From contig NZ_CP013022.1 in assembly GCF_001653955.1 (NCBI RefSeq), positions 1,054,001-1,118,000 of the forward strand: a stretch of DNA of 64,000 nucleotides. Direction: 5' to 3'. The stretch's first letter is position 1; every line of letters starts with the position of its first letter. The notes beneath the pieces are model-generated. The model ran no database searches, was not told the origin of the DNA, and saw nothing but the letters and a program-made list of their open reading frames with translations. This document shows, piece by piece, positions 12,389 through 22,638 of this stretch. This DNA comes from Francisella persica ATCC VR-331. Lineage in GTDB: Bacteria > Pseudomonadota > Gammaproteobacteria > Francisellales > Francisellaceae. The translations under genes and the position numbers were made by a program.

Positions 12389-12928
12389 ATGGCACAAAAA
12401 GTCGGGGTATTGGCAATTCAAGGAGGTTATCAAAAGCATTCTGATATGCTCAAATCTTTGGGTGTTGAGATAAAACTGGTTAAGTTTGCAAATGATTTTG
12501 ATAGTATTGATAGACTTGTTATTCCAGGTGGAGAGAGTACAACCTTGTTAAATCTGCTAAATAAGCATCAAATTTTTGATAAGCTACATAGCTTTTGTAG
12601 CAATAATCCAGTTTTTGGCACATGCGCTGGTAGTATAGTTTTGTCAAAAGGAGAAAGTTATCTAAGCTTGATAGATCTAGAGGTTGAGAGAAATGCCTAT
12701 GGGTGTCAATTGGATAGTTTTGTTACTGATCTGAGCTTTAATAATAAAAATATTGTTGGTGTTTTTATTAGAGCCCCAAAATTTGTTGTAGTTGGCAATC
12801 AAGTTGATATCTTATCAAAATATGAAAATTCACCAGTATTACTTAGACAAGCAAATATTCTTGTTAGTAGTTTTCATCCTGAGCTGACTCAAGATACTGC
12901 AATACATGAGTATTTTCTTTCGATGTAA
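12389..12928 (+). CDS. pdxT: Pyridoxal 5'-phosphate synthase, glutaminase subunit PdxT
   Basis: 179 residues from ATG 12389, two bases after the pdxS stop (a TTG start three codons earlier would overlap pdxS). It is a class-I glutaminase that hydrolyses glutamine and channels ammonia to PdxS. The nucleophile is Cys79 in FGTCAG, and the His163/Glu165 pair in SFHPEL completes the triad. GGES (48-51) is the family oxyanion/glycine loop. The gene is translationally close to pdxS and converges with mutM, whose stop lies 3 bases away. Confidence 0.95.
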   Translation: MAQKVGVLAIQGGYQKHSDMLKSLGVEIKLVKFANDFDSIDRLVIPGGESTTLLNLLNKHQIFDKLHSFCSNNPVFGTCAGSIVLSKGESYLSLIDLEVERNAYGCQLDSFVTDLSFNNKNIVGVFIRAPKFVVVGNQVDILSKYENSPVLLRQANILVSSFHPELTQDTAIHEYFLSM

Positions 12929-12930
12929 GT

Positions 12931-13755
12931 TTATTTTTGGCACTTTTTACAAAAAAAAGTATTTCTTTGAGCTATAACTAAACTTTCTATTTTTGTATTA
13001 CATACATAACATTGCTGGTTAGCTCTGCCGTAGACATTTAGTTGTTGAGTAAAATAACCAGGCTTGCCCTCAGTGTTTTTATAATCTTTAAGTGTAGTTC
13101 CACCTTGAATGATAGCTTTTTCAAGTATTTTTTTAATAGAATATACTAGTTCGTATATTTCTTTTTTAGTGATAGTATTAGAAGCCCTTGTTGGCAAGAT
13201 ATTACTATCAAATAGTGTTTCACTGGCATAAATATTACCAATACCAACGACAATATTATTATCCATAATTGTTTGCTTGATTTTTCTTGATGTATGCTTA
13301 AGTTTAGAAACTAGATAATCACCATTAAAATCAGCTGTTAATGGTTCAACACCATGTGATACTAAAACTCTATGTCTAAGAGGATTGTGATTAGTATTTA
13401 CCAGCCAATAACCAAATTTGCGTGGATCATTGTATACTAAATTTAGATTATCTGATAGTTTTACAACGATATGATCATGTTTAATTTTGTTGTAGTTTGC
13501 TGAGTCTATAACTTTAATGACTCCAGACATACCTAGGTGGATAATTAATTGTAAGTCATTCTCAATAATAACTATTAAGTGTTTACCTCTGCGTTGAATT
13601 TGTTTGACTACTTTATTTTTAATTTTTACTAACTGATTTTTATCAATAGTATAGCGAAGCTTATCAGTATTAATTTCAATATCAAGTATAGTTTTATCGA
13701 TGATAGTTTTAATTAAGCCTCTTTTTACTATTTCTACTTCAGGAAGTTCAGGCAT
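12931..13755 (-). CDS. mutM: Formamidopyrimidine-DNA glycosylase
   Basis: 274 residues, usual for Fpg/MutM, the bifunctional glycosylase/AP lyase that removes 8-oxoguanine. The essential N-terminal Pro2-Glu3 is present in MPELPEVE, Lys58 lies in RRGKHL, and a C-terminal zinc finger is intact (CYVC ... CKKC). It converges with pdxT and has an 89-bp intergenic region shared with the divergent ligase gene. The mutT-like gene that acts in the same 8-oxoG defence is only a remnant in this window (near 43560-43706). Confidence 0.96.
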   Translation of the reverse strand: MPELPEVEIVKRGLIKTIIDKTILDIEINTDKLRYTIDKNQLVKIKNKVVKQIQRRGKHLIVIIENDLQLIIHLGMSGVIKVIDSANYNKIKHDHIVVKLSDNLNLVYNDPRKFGYWLVNTNHNPLRHRVLVSHGVEPLTADFNGDYLVSKLKHTSRKIKQTIMDNNIVVGIGNIYASETLFDSNILPTRASNTITKKEIYELVYSIKKILEKAIIQGGTTLKDYKNTEGKPGYFTQQLNVYGRANQQCYVCNTKIESLVIAQRNTFFCKKCQK

Positions 13756-13845
13756 AAAATAATTTTATTAAAAAATTAAAGTGAGTATATGATAACATAA
13801 TACTTTATCTATGCTTACTATTTATGATTTGATACTGGTAGGAAA

Positions 13846-15945
13846 ATGCGTTTAAAACAGCTTAAATCTTCAATACATAAAAGGCTAAATCAGCGTTACA
13901 TATATGATTGTAATAAAAACATTGATTTTAAAAACTTTAAAAATGGCTCAATAATTGTTGCTAATGATACTACTATAGTTACAGTATTAGCATTGAAGAC
14001 TTACCTTGAAGATAAGCATATTACAGTTCTAGGAGCTTTTGATGATAGGGCTAAAGGTCTTGAGAAGGCTTTGGCCAAAATCGGTATTAAATATATCGAT
14101 CATATTAGCTTTTGGGATCATCAAGGCGTACTATTAGTTAATAAAAACTTAACTTCTCAAGTTGAGCAAAGTGAAAATAGATTGATATTGTTTATCTGTG
14201 GTCCAGAAATGCCATATTTTTCACAACGAAGAAATTTAGACAGGCAAATTTATTTTGATATTGCTAAGCTAGAAAATCTTAGATGCTTGAATGATGAGAT
14301 TGAGAATCTTTCTATCAAAACATGGGAAGGGTACCTAAATCAACTCAAAGAGCCTGCAGAAATATGGTTTAGGCAGATGCTTAATGCTAAAAATAATCTA
14401 GTGTTAACAGATACAACAGGTGTTGCATTAGATGGTTACAAATTTGCTGCTGGTGCAGTATTGATGTCTAAAAAGCTTCAAGAAATTATCCAACAAGAGA
14501 ATAATGTTGGTGTCTGCTTACCGACAAGTGGCGGTGGTTATTTGGCAATTTTAGCACTCATCATGAGTGCTAAAGCAATAGTTAATCTAAACTACACTGC
14601 TTCTGAGGAGACATTAAGACATTCTATTAATAATGCTGGAATAAAAACTATCATTACTTCAAAAGCATTTGTTGAGAAGCTAACATATAAAGGTTTCTTT
14701 GTTGAAGAAGTTTTTTCAATGTGTAAGATTGTTTATCTTGAAGACATTAAGGCTAAAATTACTAAAGTAGAAGGTATAAAAACATTTTTAGAAATTAAAA
14801 TTTTGCCGGCTTCATGGTTAGTCAAAAAATATCTCAAGCCAACTAAGCTAGATGATGTTTCATTTATAATATTTAGCAGTGGTAGTGAGGGTGTGCCTAA
14901 GGGAATAGTTATAAAACATAAAAATCTCTTGGCAAATGTATATCAAAGTACAAATGTTATAGAATGTAAGGAAAATGATTCTGTAGCGGGGATACTTCCA
15001 ATATTTCATGCTTTTGGGCTTACTATTTCATTGGTGTCACTATTTCAAGGTGGCTATATCGCGTGTCATTCTGATCCAACAGATGCAAAGGGAGTTGCAA
15101 ACTTAATTAGAAAGAATAAAAACACAGTACTATGTGCCACACCAACATTTTTGCGAATTTATACTAAGAATAAATCAGTTAAGAAAGAAGATTTTGCTAC
15201 ACTTAGATTAATTATTACAGGTGCTGAGAAACTTTCAAGAGAAGTCCGTACAATGTTTGAAGATAAATTTGATAAGATTATTAACGAAGGTTATGGTACT
15301 ACTGAGCTTTCACCTGTGGCTGCAGTTAATAGACCGACTAAATCACCAAACAAAATAGGTACTGTTGGACTAACTGTACCAGGAGGGCAGTTTAAGATCA
15401 TCCATCCTGAATCACATGAGGAGCTTCCAGTTGGCGTCGAGGGTATGATTATATATAGAGGTGTTAATAAGATGGATTACTATCTCAATGACCCTAAAAA
15501 GACGAATGAAGTGATGATACAAAAATATGGTTATACATGGTATATAACCGGCGATAAAGGTAAAATCGATGGAGAGGGCTATTTGACAGTTGTCGATAGG
15601 TATTCTAGATTTGCTAAAGTTGCTGGAGAGATGGTGAGTTTAGGCTTACTTGAACAAAAAGTCTATGATGCTTTAAGAGAAAATGGTTATGATTCACACA
15701 AGATAGATTTTGAGGTCTTGGCAGTAGCTACTTCAGATACAAAAAGAGGAGAGATAATTAGCTTACTTTATACTCTAGAAGCGCTTGAACCATCTGATCT
15801 TAAAGAGATTGTAAGACATTCAGGTATAGAGAATTTGTACAAGCCAACAAACTATTTTCAGGTTATATCTATACCTAAGCTTGGTTCTGGTAAAACTGAT
15901 TTTTCAAAAGCCAAGAAGTTAACTAATGAATTAGTCAAGGCATAA
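13846..15945 (+). CDS. AMP-binding acyl ligase (Aas-like, without a recognisable acyltransferase motif)
   Basis: 699 residues. The C-terminal ~500 residues are an ANL-family adenylating enzyme: SSGSEGVPKG at about 343-352 is the ATP/P-loop motif, YGTTE at about 482-486 the second core motif, YITGDKG the hinge-region aspartate, and KLGSGKTD the C-terminal catalytic lysine. Such enzymes activate fatty acids as acyl-AMP for transfer to ACP or lysophospholipid. The order resembles Aas (acyltransferase plus ligase), but the ~170-residue N-terminal part lacks an HxxxxD motif and is not recognisable as a PlsC domain. The exact substrate cannot be told from sequence. It ends 6 bases before rsmH. Confidence 0.7.
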   Translation: MRLKQLKSSIHKRLNQRYIYDCNKNIDFKNFKNGSIIVANDTTIVTVLALKTYLEDKHITVLGAFDDRAKGLEKALAKIGIKYIDHISFWDHQGVLLVNKNLTSQVEQSENRLILFICGPEMPYFSQRRNLDRQIYFDIAKLENLRCLNDEIENLSIKTWEGYLNQLKEPAEIWFRQMLNAKNNLVLTDTTGVALDGYKFAAGAVLMSKKLQEIIQQENNVGVCLPTSGGGYLAILALIMSAKAIVNLNYTASEETLRHSINNAGIKTIITSKAFVEKLTYKGFFVEEVFSMCKIVYLEDIKAKITKVEGIKTFLEIKILPASWLVKKYLKPTKLDDVSFIIFSSGSEGVPKGIVIKHKNLLANVYQSTNVIECKENDSVAGILPIFHAFGLTISLVSLFQGGYIACHSDPTDAKGVANLIRKNKNTVLCATPTFLRIYTKNKSVKKEDFATLRLIITGAEKLSREVRTMFEDKFDKIINEGYGTTELSPVAAVNRPTKSPNKIGTVGLTVPGGQFKIIHPESHEELPVGVEGMIIYRGVNKMDYYLNDPKKTNEVMIQKYGYTWYITGDKGKIDGEGYLTVVDRYSRFAKVAGEMVSLGLLEQKVYDALRENGYDSHKIDFEVLAVATSDTKRGEIISLLYTLEALEPSDLKEIVRHSGIENLYKPTNYFQVISIPKLGSGKTDFSKAKKLTNELVKA

Positions 15946-15951
15946 TCTAAC

Positions 15952-16869
15952 ATGCATTATTCAGTATTGCTGCAAGAGTCTATTAATGATTTGAATGTTA
16001 ATCCTCAAGGTGTCTATATCGATGCAACTTTTGGTAGGGGAGGACATTCAAAGGCTATTTTGGATAGGCTTACTATAGGGCGTTTAATAGCTTTTGATAA
16101 AGATCTTGATGCTATCAGCTACGCTAAGCAAAATTTCCAGTTTAGTAATTTCGAGATAGTTCATGCAAGTTTTGCTAGTATTTATGACTACTGTTTGCAA
16201 AATAACATCCTTGGGAAAATTGATGGCGTAATTATGGATCTTGGAGTCTCTTCGCCACAACTAGCTAATGCTGCTAGGGGCTTCAGTTTTATGCATAATG
16301 GTCCACTAGATATGCGCATGGACGTTTCTAAAGGTATTACAGCTAGACAAGCTTTAGAAGAGTTATCAGTAGATGATCTAAGTTATATATTTAAAGTTTA
16401 TGGTGAGGAGCGTTTTGCAAGAAAAATAGCACTGCGCATCAAAGATTATATCCAACAAAGTGGTAGTATTAATACAACATTAGAACTAGCAGAACTTATT
16501 CGCACAACTATTGGTAAAAGAGAAAAGAAAAACCCAGCAACACGCTGTTTCCAAGCTTTAAGGATTTATGTTAATAATGAGCTTAAAGATTTAGAAGTCC
16601 TGCTAGAAAATATTTTAGCAGTTATTAAAGTTGGTGGTAGGATAGCTGCTATATCTTTTCACTCATTAGAAGATAGGATTGTGAAACAAAAATTTAGCGT
16701 ACTTATAAATCCAAAACGAGAACTTAACAGAATTACAAAGATGTTACCACAAGATAGTAGCCAGATAAAATTAAAATGGATTACAAAAAAAGCCAAAGCT
16801 AATAACGATGAACTTAATCAAAATGTTCGCTCAAGAAGCGCTATACTAAGGGTGGTCGAAAAGCTATGA
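15952..16869 (+). CDS. rsmH: 16S rRNA (cytosine1402-N4)-methyltransferase
   Basis: 305 residues, full length for RsmH (MraW), which adds the N4-methyl of m4Cm1402 in the decoding centre using SAM. The SAM-binding motif is [10 protein letters not shown] (about 23-32), and [12 protein letters not shown] and [13 protein letters not shown] are conserved family segments. It overlaps ftsL by the ATGA tetranucleotide. In most bacteria it follows mraZ at the head of the dcw cluster; mraZ is absent and the acyl ligase takes its place. Confidence 0.96.
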   Translation: MHYSVLLQESINDLNVNPQGVYIDATFGRGGHSKAILDRLTIGRLIAFDKDLDAISYAKQNFQFSNFEIVHASFASIYDYCLQNNILGKIDGVIMDLGVSSPQLANAARGFSFMHNGPLDMRMDVSKGITARQALEELSVDDLSYIFKVYGEERFARKIALRIKDYIQQSGSINTTLELAELIRTTIGKREKKNPATRCFQALRIYVNNELKDLEVLLENILAVIKVGGRIAAISFHSLEDRIVKQKFSVLINPKRELNRITKMLPQDSSQIKLKWITKKAKANNDELNQNVRSRSAILRVVEKL

Positions 16870-17192
16870 TGTTAACAAACCGTCAAATAAGGATAAGGTT
16901 ATTTGAATCACTTAAAAATAGTTTCTTTAAAAAAACAGTTGGTATTTCTTTTGCATTGTTATTCGTATTGCTTATTACCGCATTTAGCCTTATAGTTGTG
17001 CGTTTTGAATATAAAATGCAGCTAAATGAGCAAAAAAATCTAATTCTTGAAGATACTCGTTTAGATGAGCAATGGAGTCAGATTGTATTAGAATATAGTT
17101 CTTTAGCTACACCAACTGCTGTAGAAAAGTTTGCTCAAAAAGAAAAAATGGCGTTACCAATACGTAAAAATATTGGTTTTTTGAGTGAGTAA
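16866..17192 (+). CDS. ftsL: Cell division protein FtsL
   Basis: 108 residues with one membrane helix at about 24-46 and a short periplasmic coiled-coil-like region ([20 protein letters not shown]). This is the architecture of FtsL, which with FtsB and FtsQ recruits and activates FtsI and FtsW at the division septum. The first ATG (16866) overlaps the rsmH stop in ATGA, and a second ATG follows immediately. The identification leans on its place between rsmH and ftsI, since FtsL sequences are poorly conserved. Confidence 0.9.
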   Translation: MMLTNRQIRIRLFESLKNSFFKKTVGISFALLFVLLITAFSLIVVRFEYKMQLNEQKNLILEDTRLDEQWSQIVLEYSSLATPTAVEKFAQKEKMALPIRKNIGFLSE

Positions 17193-17209
17193 AAAGAGGA
17201 GTTAAATTG

Positions 17210-18904
17210 ATGAGTAGTTATCAACCAAAACTGCGTCATCTTGTTGTAATTATTTTACTGCTACTAAGTTTTATTGTTTTATTTATAAAGCTTATCTATA
17301 TGGAAACTATCGAATATCCTAAGCTTAAGCAAGAAGGCGATAATCGTAGTGATAGAAGTATAGATATAAAAGCATACAGAGGAATAATCCTTGATAGAAA
17401 TGGTAATCCTTTGGCAATAAGTACACCTGTGGATACAATTTGGGTTGACCCTTTTTATGTTAGTGCAGATAGTCATGAACTAAATAAAGTCATGGATATT
17501 TTAAATCTACTTGAAAAAACTAGAGAAAAGATAAAAAGACAAGTTAAGGTTAGAGAGGGAAGAAGTGGTTTTGTATATATTGAAAGAAAGGTTCAACCAT
17601 ACTTATCTCAAAAAGTTAAGGACCTTGATATTACAGGTATTCATGTAATACGAGAGTTTAAACGCTATTATCCAATGGCTGAAGTAGCGTCCCATATTGT
17701 AGGTTTCACTAATATTGATGGTAAGGGACAAGAAGGCTTAGAGCTTGAGTTTAATAAGTTTTTAAGTGGTCATGATGGTTATTTTGAATACAAGAAAGAT
17801 CTTCATGGTGGAGTTGCTTCTAAAGTTGAGGATAAATATGTCGAGCCTAAGAATGGTCATAACCTGCAGATAAGTATTGACTCTAGGTTGCAATATATCG
17901 CATATAAATATCTCAAAGAATGGGTTATTAGAACCAATTCCGAAGCAGGTTCTGTGATAGTTGAAGATGTCCATACTGGCGAGATATTAGCAATGGCAAA
18001 TTATCCTTCGTATAACCCTAACAGTATGGCTGATGCTTACCCTGATAGGAGAAGAAATAGAGCTATTACAGATGTCTATGAGTTGGGTTCGGTAATGAAA
18101 ACTTTTGCAGCAGTAACAGTTTTAACTTATGGTGATAATGTAACTCCAGAAGAGCCAGTAATTGATACTCATCCAGGCTTCTATCGTATCGGTAAAAATA
18201 CCGTAAGAGATGAGCGAGATTATGGTTATATTGATTTAAGACATATCTTAATGAAATCTAGTAACGTAGGTATCTCAAAGATGATTTTAGGTTTGACAGA
18301 GCCAAGTATATTAGAATTTTCATTAAGAAATTTTGGTTTTGGCAATAAAACGGGGATAAAATTACCTGGTGAAAGAGATGGTTATGTTCCAACTAAAGAT
18401 AAGTGGGGTGATTTCCAACTAGCGACATTATCTTTTGGTTATGGTATGAATGCTACAGACTTACAGCTGATAGCTGGTGTCTCTGCAATTGCTAATAATG
18501 GTCAGTATATTAAACCAGCTATTCTAAAAAGAAGACCTGGGGAAGAGATTGAAACAAGACCTATCATCTCTGAAAAGAATTCGAAAGAAATGATAAGTAT
18601 GATGCAGTCTGTTGTTGAAGACCTTGGTGGAACTGGTTCTAAAGCACAAATTCCACTTTATCATGTTGCCGGGAAAACAGGTACAGCTAGGATGCTTTCT
18701 GGAGGTAGTTATGGTGCTAAATATTTAGCAAGTTTCGTTGGTGTTGTTCCAGCAACTGATCCTAAACTAGCTATAGTTGTGACAATCAAAGATCCTAAAG
18801 GTGATAAGTATGGCGGTGGTTCTGTAGCCGCGCCAGTTTTTGCAGATGTTGCATTAAATAGCTTGCAGATACTAGGTGTTAAGCCAGATAAGATTACTAA
18901 CTAA
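17210..18904 (+). CDS. ftsI: Septal peptidoglycan transpeptidase FtsI (PBP3)
   Basis: 564 residues from ATG 17210 (a TTG one codon upstream is possible; AGAGGAG at 17195-17201 serves either). An N-terminal membrane helix (about 10-28) is followed by the class-B PBP dimerisation domain and the transpeptidase. The active site is Ser294 in SVMK, SSN at 350-352, and KTG at 489-491. It crosslinks septal peptidoglycan and is the beta-lactam target. It follows ftsL by 17 bases. murE, murF and mraY do not follow, so the dcw cluster is cut here. Confidence 0.97.
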   Translation: MSSYQPKLRHLVVIILLLLSFIVLFIKLIYMETIEYPKLKQEGDNRSDRSIDIKAYRGIILDRNGNPLAISTPVDTIWVDPFYVSADSHELNKVMDILNLLEKTREKIKRQVKVREGRSGFVYIERKVQPYLSQKVKDLDITGIHVIREFKRYYPMAEVASHIVGFTNIDGKGQEGLELEFNKFLSGHDGYFEYKKDLHGGVASKVEDKYVEPKNGHNLQISIDSRLQYIAYKYLKEWVIRTNSEAGSVIVEDVHTGEILAMANYPSYNPNSMADAYPDRRRNRAITDVYELGSVMKTFAAVTVLTYGDNVTPEEPVIDTHPGFYRIGKNTVRDERDYGYIDLRHILMKSSNVGISKMILGLTEPSILEFSLRNFGFGNKTGIKLPGERDGYVPTKDKWGDFQLATLSFGYGMNATDLQLIAGVSAIANNGQYIKPAILKRRPGEEIETRPIISEKNSKEMISMMQSVVEDLGGTGSKAQIPLYHVAGKTGTARMLSGGSYGAKYLASFVGVVPATDPKLAIVVTIKDPKGDKYGGGSVAAPVFADVALNSLQILGVKPDKITN

Positions 18905-18931
18905 ACTTTTTGTTTTTTTATAGTTATGGTA

Positions 18932-18937
18932 TATAAT
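18932..18937 (+). promoter_or_regulatory. Likely -10 element for rpsO-pnp
   Basis: TATAAT lies 69 bases before the rpsO ATG, with only a T-rich stretch where a -35 would be. The leader between it and rpsO could carry S15 autoregulation, as in other gammaproteobacteria, but no pseudoknot could be confirmed by eye. Confidence 0.45.
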
Positions 18938-19005
18938 CACCTATTGGTAAGCTGTTCCTTTGTGCGGTTTGCTTGATGTTAATTTAAGACAAATGGAGTA
19001 AATTT

Positions 19006-19272
19006 ATGTTAACAACTCAAGATAAACAAAAAATAATTAAAGAAAATCAATTAGCAGAAGGCGATACTGGATCACCAGAAGTGCAAGTAGCTCTTTTAAC
19101 TGCTAGAATCAATGATTTACAAGGTCATTTTGAAACACATAAAAAAGACAATCACTCAAGAAGAGGTCTTTTAAGATTAGTAAGTCAACGTCGTAAGTTA
19201 TTAGACTATCTACATGATAAGGATGTTGAAAGGTACCGTAGTCTAATCAAGAAATTAAATATACGTAGATAA
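19006..19272 (+). CDS. rpsO: 30S ribosomal protein S15
   Basis: 88 residues, one shorter than the common 89. It binds the 16S rRNA central domain and helps form the platform and bridge B4. The conserved [16 protein letters not shown] and [10 protein letters not shown] segments are present. GGAG 8 bases upstream of the ATG gives a good ribosome site. It is followed after 49 bases by pnp, the classic rpsO-pnp pair. Confidence 0.98.
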   Translation: MLTTQDKQKIIKENQLAEGDTGSPEVQVALLTARINDLQGHFETHKKDNHSRRGLLRLVSQRRKLLDYLHDKDVERYRSLIKKLNIRR

Positions 19273-19321
19273 TATACTTAATCGTTCTTACGTCATTAAA
19301 TTCAAGAAAAAAGGTTAAACT

Positions 19322-21403
19322 GTGAAAATATTTAGAGAAGTCTTTGAACTAGGTAATAAAGAAATAGTTCTTGAAACAGGTGGTATGGCACGTCAAGCAG
19401 ATGGTTCAGTGATTGTAAGTTGTGGGAATAATGTTGTGTTGGTAACTACTGTAGTTAAAAAATCAGTAGCTGATGGTGCTGACTTTTTTCCGTTATCGGT
19501 ACATTATTTAGAGAAAACTTACGCTGCTGGTAAAATACCTGGTGGTTTCTTAAGAAGAGAAGGTAGACCTTCTGAAGAACAGATTCTTATTTCTAGGTTA
19601 ATAGATAGATCTATAAGACCGTCATTCCCAGAAGGGTTTTTAAATGAGATTCAAATCGTTGCTACAGTTTTATCTTATGATGGTGCTTTTTCACCTGATA
19701 TACTAGCTTTGATAGGAGCTTCGGCATCTTTAGCAATATCTGGAGCTCCTTACGATAATATTGTTGCTGGTGTAAGAGTAGGTTATATAAATGGTAAATA
19801 CATTCTTAATCCAAATAAGCATGATTTGAAAGAATCAGATTTGGATCTAGTAGCATCTGGAACGGATGATGCTATTTTGATGGTTGAGTCTGAATCTAAT
19901 AGCCTTCCAGAATCTGTTATGCTTGGTGGGATCTTATATGCTCATAAGCATTTAAAAACTATTATTAACTCAATTAATAGACTTGCTAAAGTAGCATCTA
20001 AACCTCGTATAGAATATTCTATATATCAAATCAATAAGTTTCTTAAATCACAAATTAAGTCACTTTTTTTGAGTGAGATTAAGAACGCTTATACTATAGC
20101 ATCAAAGCAAGAAAGAAACCTAAAGCTTAATTCGATTAGAAAAAATGTTCTAGAGTATATTTTCTCTAGTGATGTTGATGGTAATGAATATAGTGAAAAA
20201 GAAATATTAGAGTCTTTCCAAGATATTGAAAGAGATCTTGTAAGATCGAATATTCTTGAAGGTAAGCCAAGAATAGATGGTAGATGTACAGAGACGATTA
20301 GACCTATTAATGTCAAAATAGGTGTTTTGTCAGGTGTACATGGCTCTGCTTTGTTTACACGTGGTGAGACTCAAGCTTTAGTTGTAACTACTTTAGGCAG
20401 TGATAGAGATGCGCAGATTGTAGAATCTTTAGATGGTATAGAGAAATGTCGTTATATGTTGCACTATAATTTTCCACCATATTCTGTAGGAGAGTGTAGT
20501 ATGGTTGGTATGGCTCCAAAGCGTCGTGAGATTGGTCATGCTAACTTAGCTAAGCGTGCAACTCAGGCAGTATTTCCTAACGAAGAAGCATATCCTTATG
20601 TTGTTAGGGTTGTTTCTGAAATTTTGGAGTCAAATGGTTCAAGCTCTATGGCGACGGTATGTGGTTCTTCTTTATCAATGATGGATGCTGGTGTGCCAAT
20701 TGCTGAGCCAGTAGCTGGTATTGCTATGGGGCTTATCAAAGATGGTGCAAAATATGCTGTATTATCAGATATTTTAGGTGATGAAGATCACCTGGGCGAT
20801 ATGGATTTCAAGGTTGCTGGTACTAGATATGGTGTTACAGCACTACAGATGGATATCAAAATTAAAGGCATTTCAAGAGAAATTCTGGAGCAAGCACTAG
20901 AGCAAGCAAGGGTTGGTAGATTACATATCCTAGAAATTATGAATGAAGTAATAAAAGAGCACAAAGAAGCTGTATCTGATGTTGCGCCACAAATTCATGT
21001 GATGAATATTAATCCTGCTAAGATTAAAGATGTTGTTGGTCGAGGAGGTTCTATTGTAAAAGGTATTGTCGAAAAGACTGGTGCACAAATTGATACCAGT
21101 GATTCAGGTGAGGTTAAGATCTTTGCTAAAGACAAAAAATCTATGGATATGGCTATAGCAATTATAGAAGAAATCGTTGCAAAAGTTGAGGAAGGACAAA
21201 TTTACAAGGGTAAAATAGTTAAGCTTTTAGATTCTGGAGCTTTTGTAAACTTGTTTGGTAATCAAGATGGTTATTTACCTTTTTCTGAAGTTGAACAGGC
21301 TGGTATGAAGACTAACTCTCTAATTGAAGGCCAAGGTCTAGAAGTCTTAGTACAGAATATTGATAGAGGTGGTAGAGTTAAACTTTCTCTTGTAGTGAGG
21401 TGA
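19322..21403 (+). CDS. pnp: Polyribonucleotide nucleotidyltransferase
   Basis: 693 residues starting at GTG, behind an AAAGGTT site. It has two RNase-PH-like domains separated by an alpha-helical linker, then a KH domain (about 555-610, [12 protein letters not shown]) and an S1 domain (about 625-690, [17 protein letters not shown]). It degrades RNA 3'-to-5' phosphorolytically. The protein ends right after S1, shorter than the ~711 residues of E. coli PNPase, so it lacks the extra C-terminal tail. erpA starts 4 bases after its stop. Confidence 0.97.
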   Translation: MKIFREVFELGNKEIVLETGGMARQADGSVIVSCGNNVVLVTTVVKKSVADGADFFPLSVHYLEKTYAAGKIPGGFLRREGRPSEEQILISRLIDRSIRPSFPEGFLNEIQIVATVLSYDGAFSPDILALIGASASLAISGAPYDNIVAGVRVGYINGKYILNPNKHDLKESDLDLVASGTDDAILMVESESNSLPESVMLGGILYAHKHLKTIINSINRLAKVASKPRIEYSIYQINKFLKSQIKSLFLSEIKNAYTIASKQERNLKLNSIRKNVLEYIFSSDVDGNEYSEKEILESFQDIERDLVRSNILEGKPRIDGRCTETIRPINVKIGVLSGVHGSALFTRGETQALVVTTLGSDRDAQIVESLDGIEKCRYMLHYNFPPYSVGECSMVGMAPKRREIGHANLAKRATQAVFPNEEAYPYVVRVVSEILESNGSSSMATVCGSSLSMMDAGVPIAEPVAGIAMGLIKDGAKYAVLSDILGDEDHLGDMDFKVAGTRYGVTALQMDIKIKGISREILEQALEQARVGRLHILEIMNEVIKEHKEAVSDVAPQIHVMNINPAKIKDVVGRGGSIVKGIVEKTGAQIDTSDSGEVKIFAKDKKSMDMAIAIIEEIVAKVEEGQIYKGKIVKLLDSGAFVNLFGNQDGYLPFSEVEQAGMKTNSLIEGQGLEVLVQNIDRGGRVKLSLVVR

Positions 21404-21407
21404 TTTT

Positions 21408-21758
21408 ATGAGTGTAGAAGTTAAAAGTATTGAGCCAATAAACTTTACAGAGGCTGCTTCTTTAAAAGTCAAAGAGTTGATTGAAGAAGAGGGTGATAAT
21501 TCTCTTAGCCTTAGAGTATATATCACAGGTGGAGGTTGTTCTGGATTTCAATATGCCTTTGCTTTTGATAATGAAGTAAAAGAGGATGATATGGTTTTTA
21601 CTAAAAATGGTGTTCGTCTTGTTGTTGATTCGATGAGCTTTCAGTATCTAGTTGGTGCTGATGTTGATTATATGGATGATGTTGAAGGCGCTTATTTTGT
21701 AATTAGAAACCCAAATGCCAAAACTACTTGTGGATGTGGTTCATCTTTTTCTGTATAA
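21408..21758 (+). CDS. erpA: Iron-sulfur cluster insertion protein ErpA
   Basis: 116-residue A-type carrier. The three cluster-ligand cysteines are Cys44 (GGGCSGFQY) and Cys108/Cys110 (TCGCGSSF). A-type carriers hand Fe-S clusters from ISC/SUF scaffolds to apoproteins; ErpA in particular serves isoprenoid enzymes. It lies 4 bases after pnp and is probably co-transcribed. The scaffold genes sufBCD are 13 kb away. Confidence 0.92.
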   Translation: MSVEVKSIEPINFTEAASLKVKELIEEEGDNSLSLRVYITGGGCSGFQYAFAFDNEVKEDDMVFTKNGVRLVVDSMSFQYLVGADVDYMDDVEGAYFVIRNPNAKTTCGCGSSFSV

Positions 21759-21798
21759 TGGCTATAGTTGTATTTAAATAATTTTAAGTAAAAATCTT

Positions 21799-22638
21799 AT
21801 GAAAATTGCTAATTTTGAAGTAGGAAATGGCAAGCCATTTTTCTTAATGTCTGGTCCTTGTGTTATTGAATCTGAGCAAATGGCTATGGATACTGCTGGG
21901 TACCTTACTGAAGTAACTAAGGATCTTGGTATAAATTTTGTGTATAAGTCGTCTTTTGACAAAGCTAATCGCTCATCTATAGATAGTTTTAGAGGATTGG
22001 GCGTAGATAAAGGTATTGAAATTTTAGCAAAGGTTAAAAAAACTTATAATATACCTATTGTTACAGATGTTCATGAAGATACACCATTTGCTGAAGTTGC
22101 TAAAGTTGTTGATGTACTACAAACGCCAGCCTTTTTATGCCGTCAAACAAATTTTATCGTTGAGGTTTGTAAGCAAGGAAAGCCAGTAAATATCAAAAAA
22201 GGTCAATTTCTAGCACCTTGGGATATGCAGCATGTAGTAACAAAAGCTAAGTCTACAGGCAATGAGCAGATTATGGTTTGTGAAAGAGGAGTTAGTTTTG
22301 GTTATAACAATCTAGTCTCAGATATGCGTTCACTTGAGATTATGAAAGCTACAGGTTGTCCTATAGTATTTGATGCTACGCATTCGGTGCAATTACCAGG
22401 AGGTCAAGGTAGCTCTTCTGGTGGTCAAAGAGAATTTGTACCAGTTTTATCAAAAGCAGCAATGGCAGTTGGTATAGATGGACTTTTTATGGAGACCCAT
22501 CCGAAACCTGATGAAGCTAAAAGTGACGGCCCTAATTCGTTCCCTATGTATAAAATAAAAGAGCTTCTAAGTTTACTAAAAGAGCTTGATAATTTAGTAA
22601 AAAGTCAACCAAAAATAGATACTATAGGGTACAAATAA
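21799..22638 (+). CDS. kdsA: 3-deoxy-D-manno-octulosonate 8-phosphate synthase
   Basis: 279 residues, full length for KdsA, which condenses PEP with arabinose 5-phosphate to make Kdo-8-phosphate for [12 protein letters not shown] at the N-terminus, [16 protein letters not shown] and [12 protein letters not shown] are family hallmarks. Its stop codon overlaps the ATG of the next gene by one base, indicating coupled translation with udk. Confidence 0.96.
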   Translation: MKIANFEVGNGKPFFLMSGPCVIESEQMAMDTAGYLTEVTKDLGINFVYKSSFDKANRSSIDSFRGLGVDKGIEILAKVKKTYNIPIVTDVHEDTPFAEVAKVVDVLQTPAFLCRQTNFIVEVCKQGKPVNIKKGQFLAPWDMQHVVTKAKSTGNEQIMVCERGVSFGYNNLVSDMRSLEIMKATGCPIVFDATHSVQLPGGQGSSSGGQREFVPVLSKAAMAVGIDGLFMETHPKPDEAKSDGPNSFPMYKIKELLSLLKELDNLVKSQPKIDTIGYK

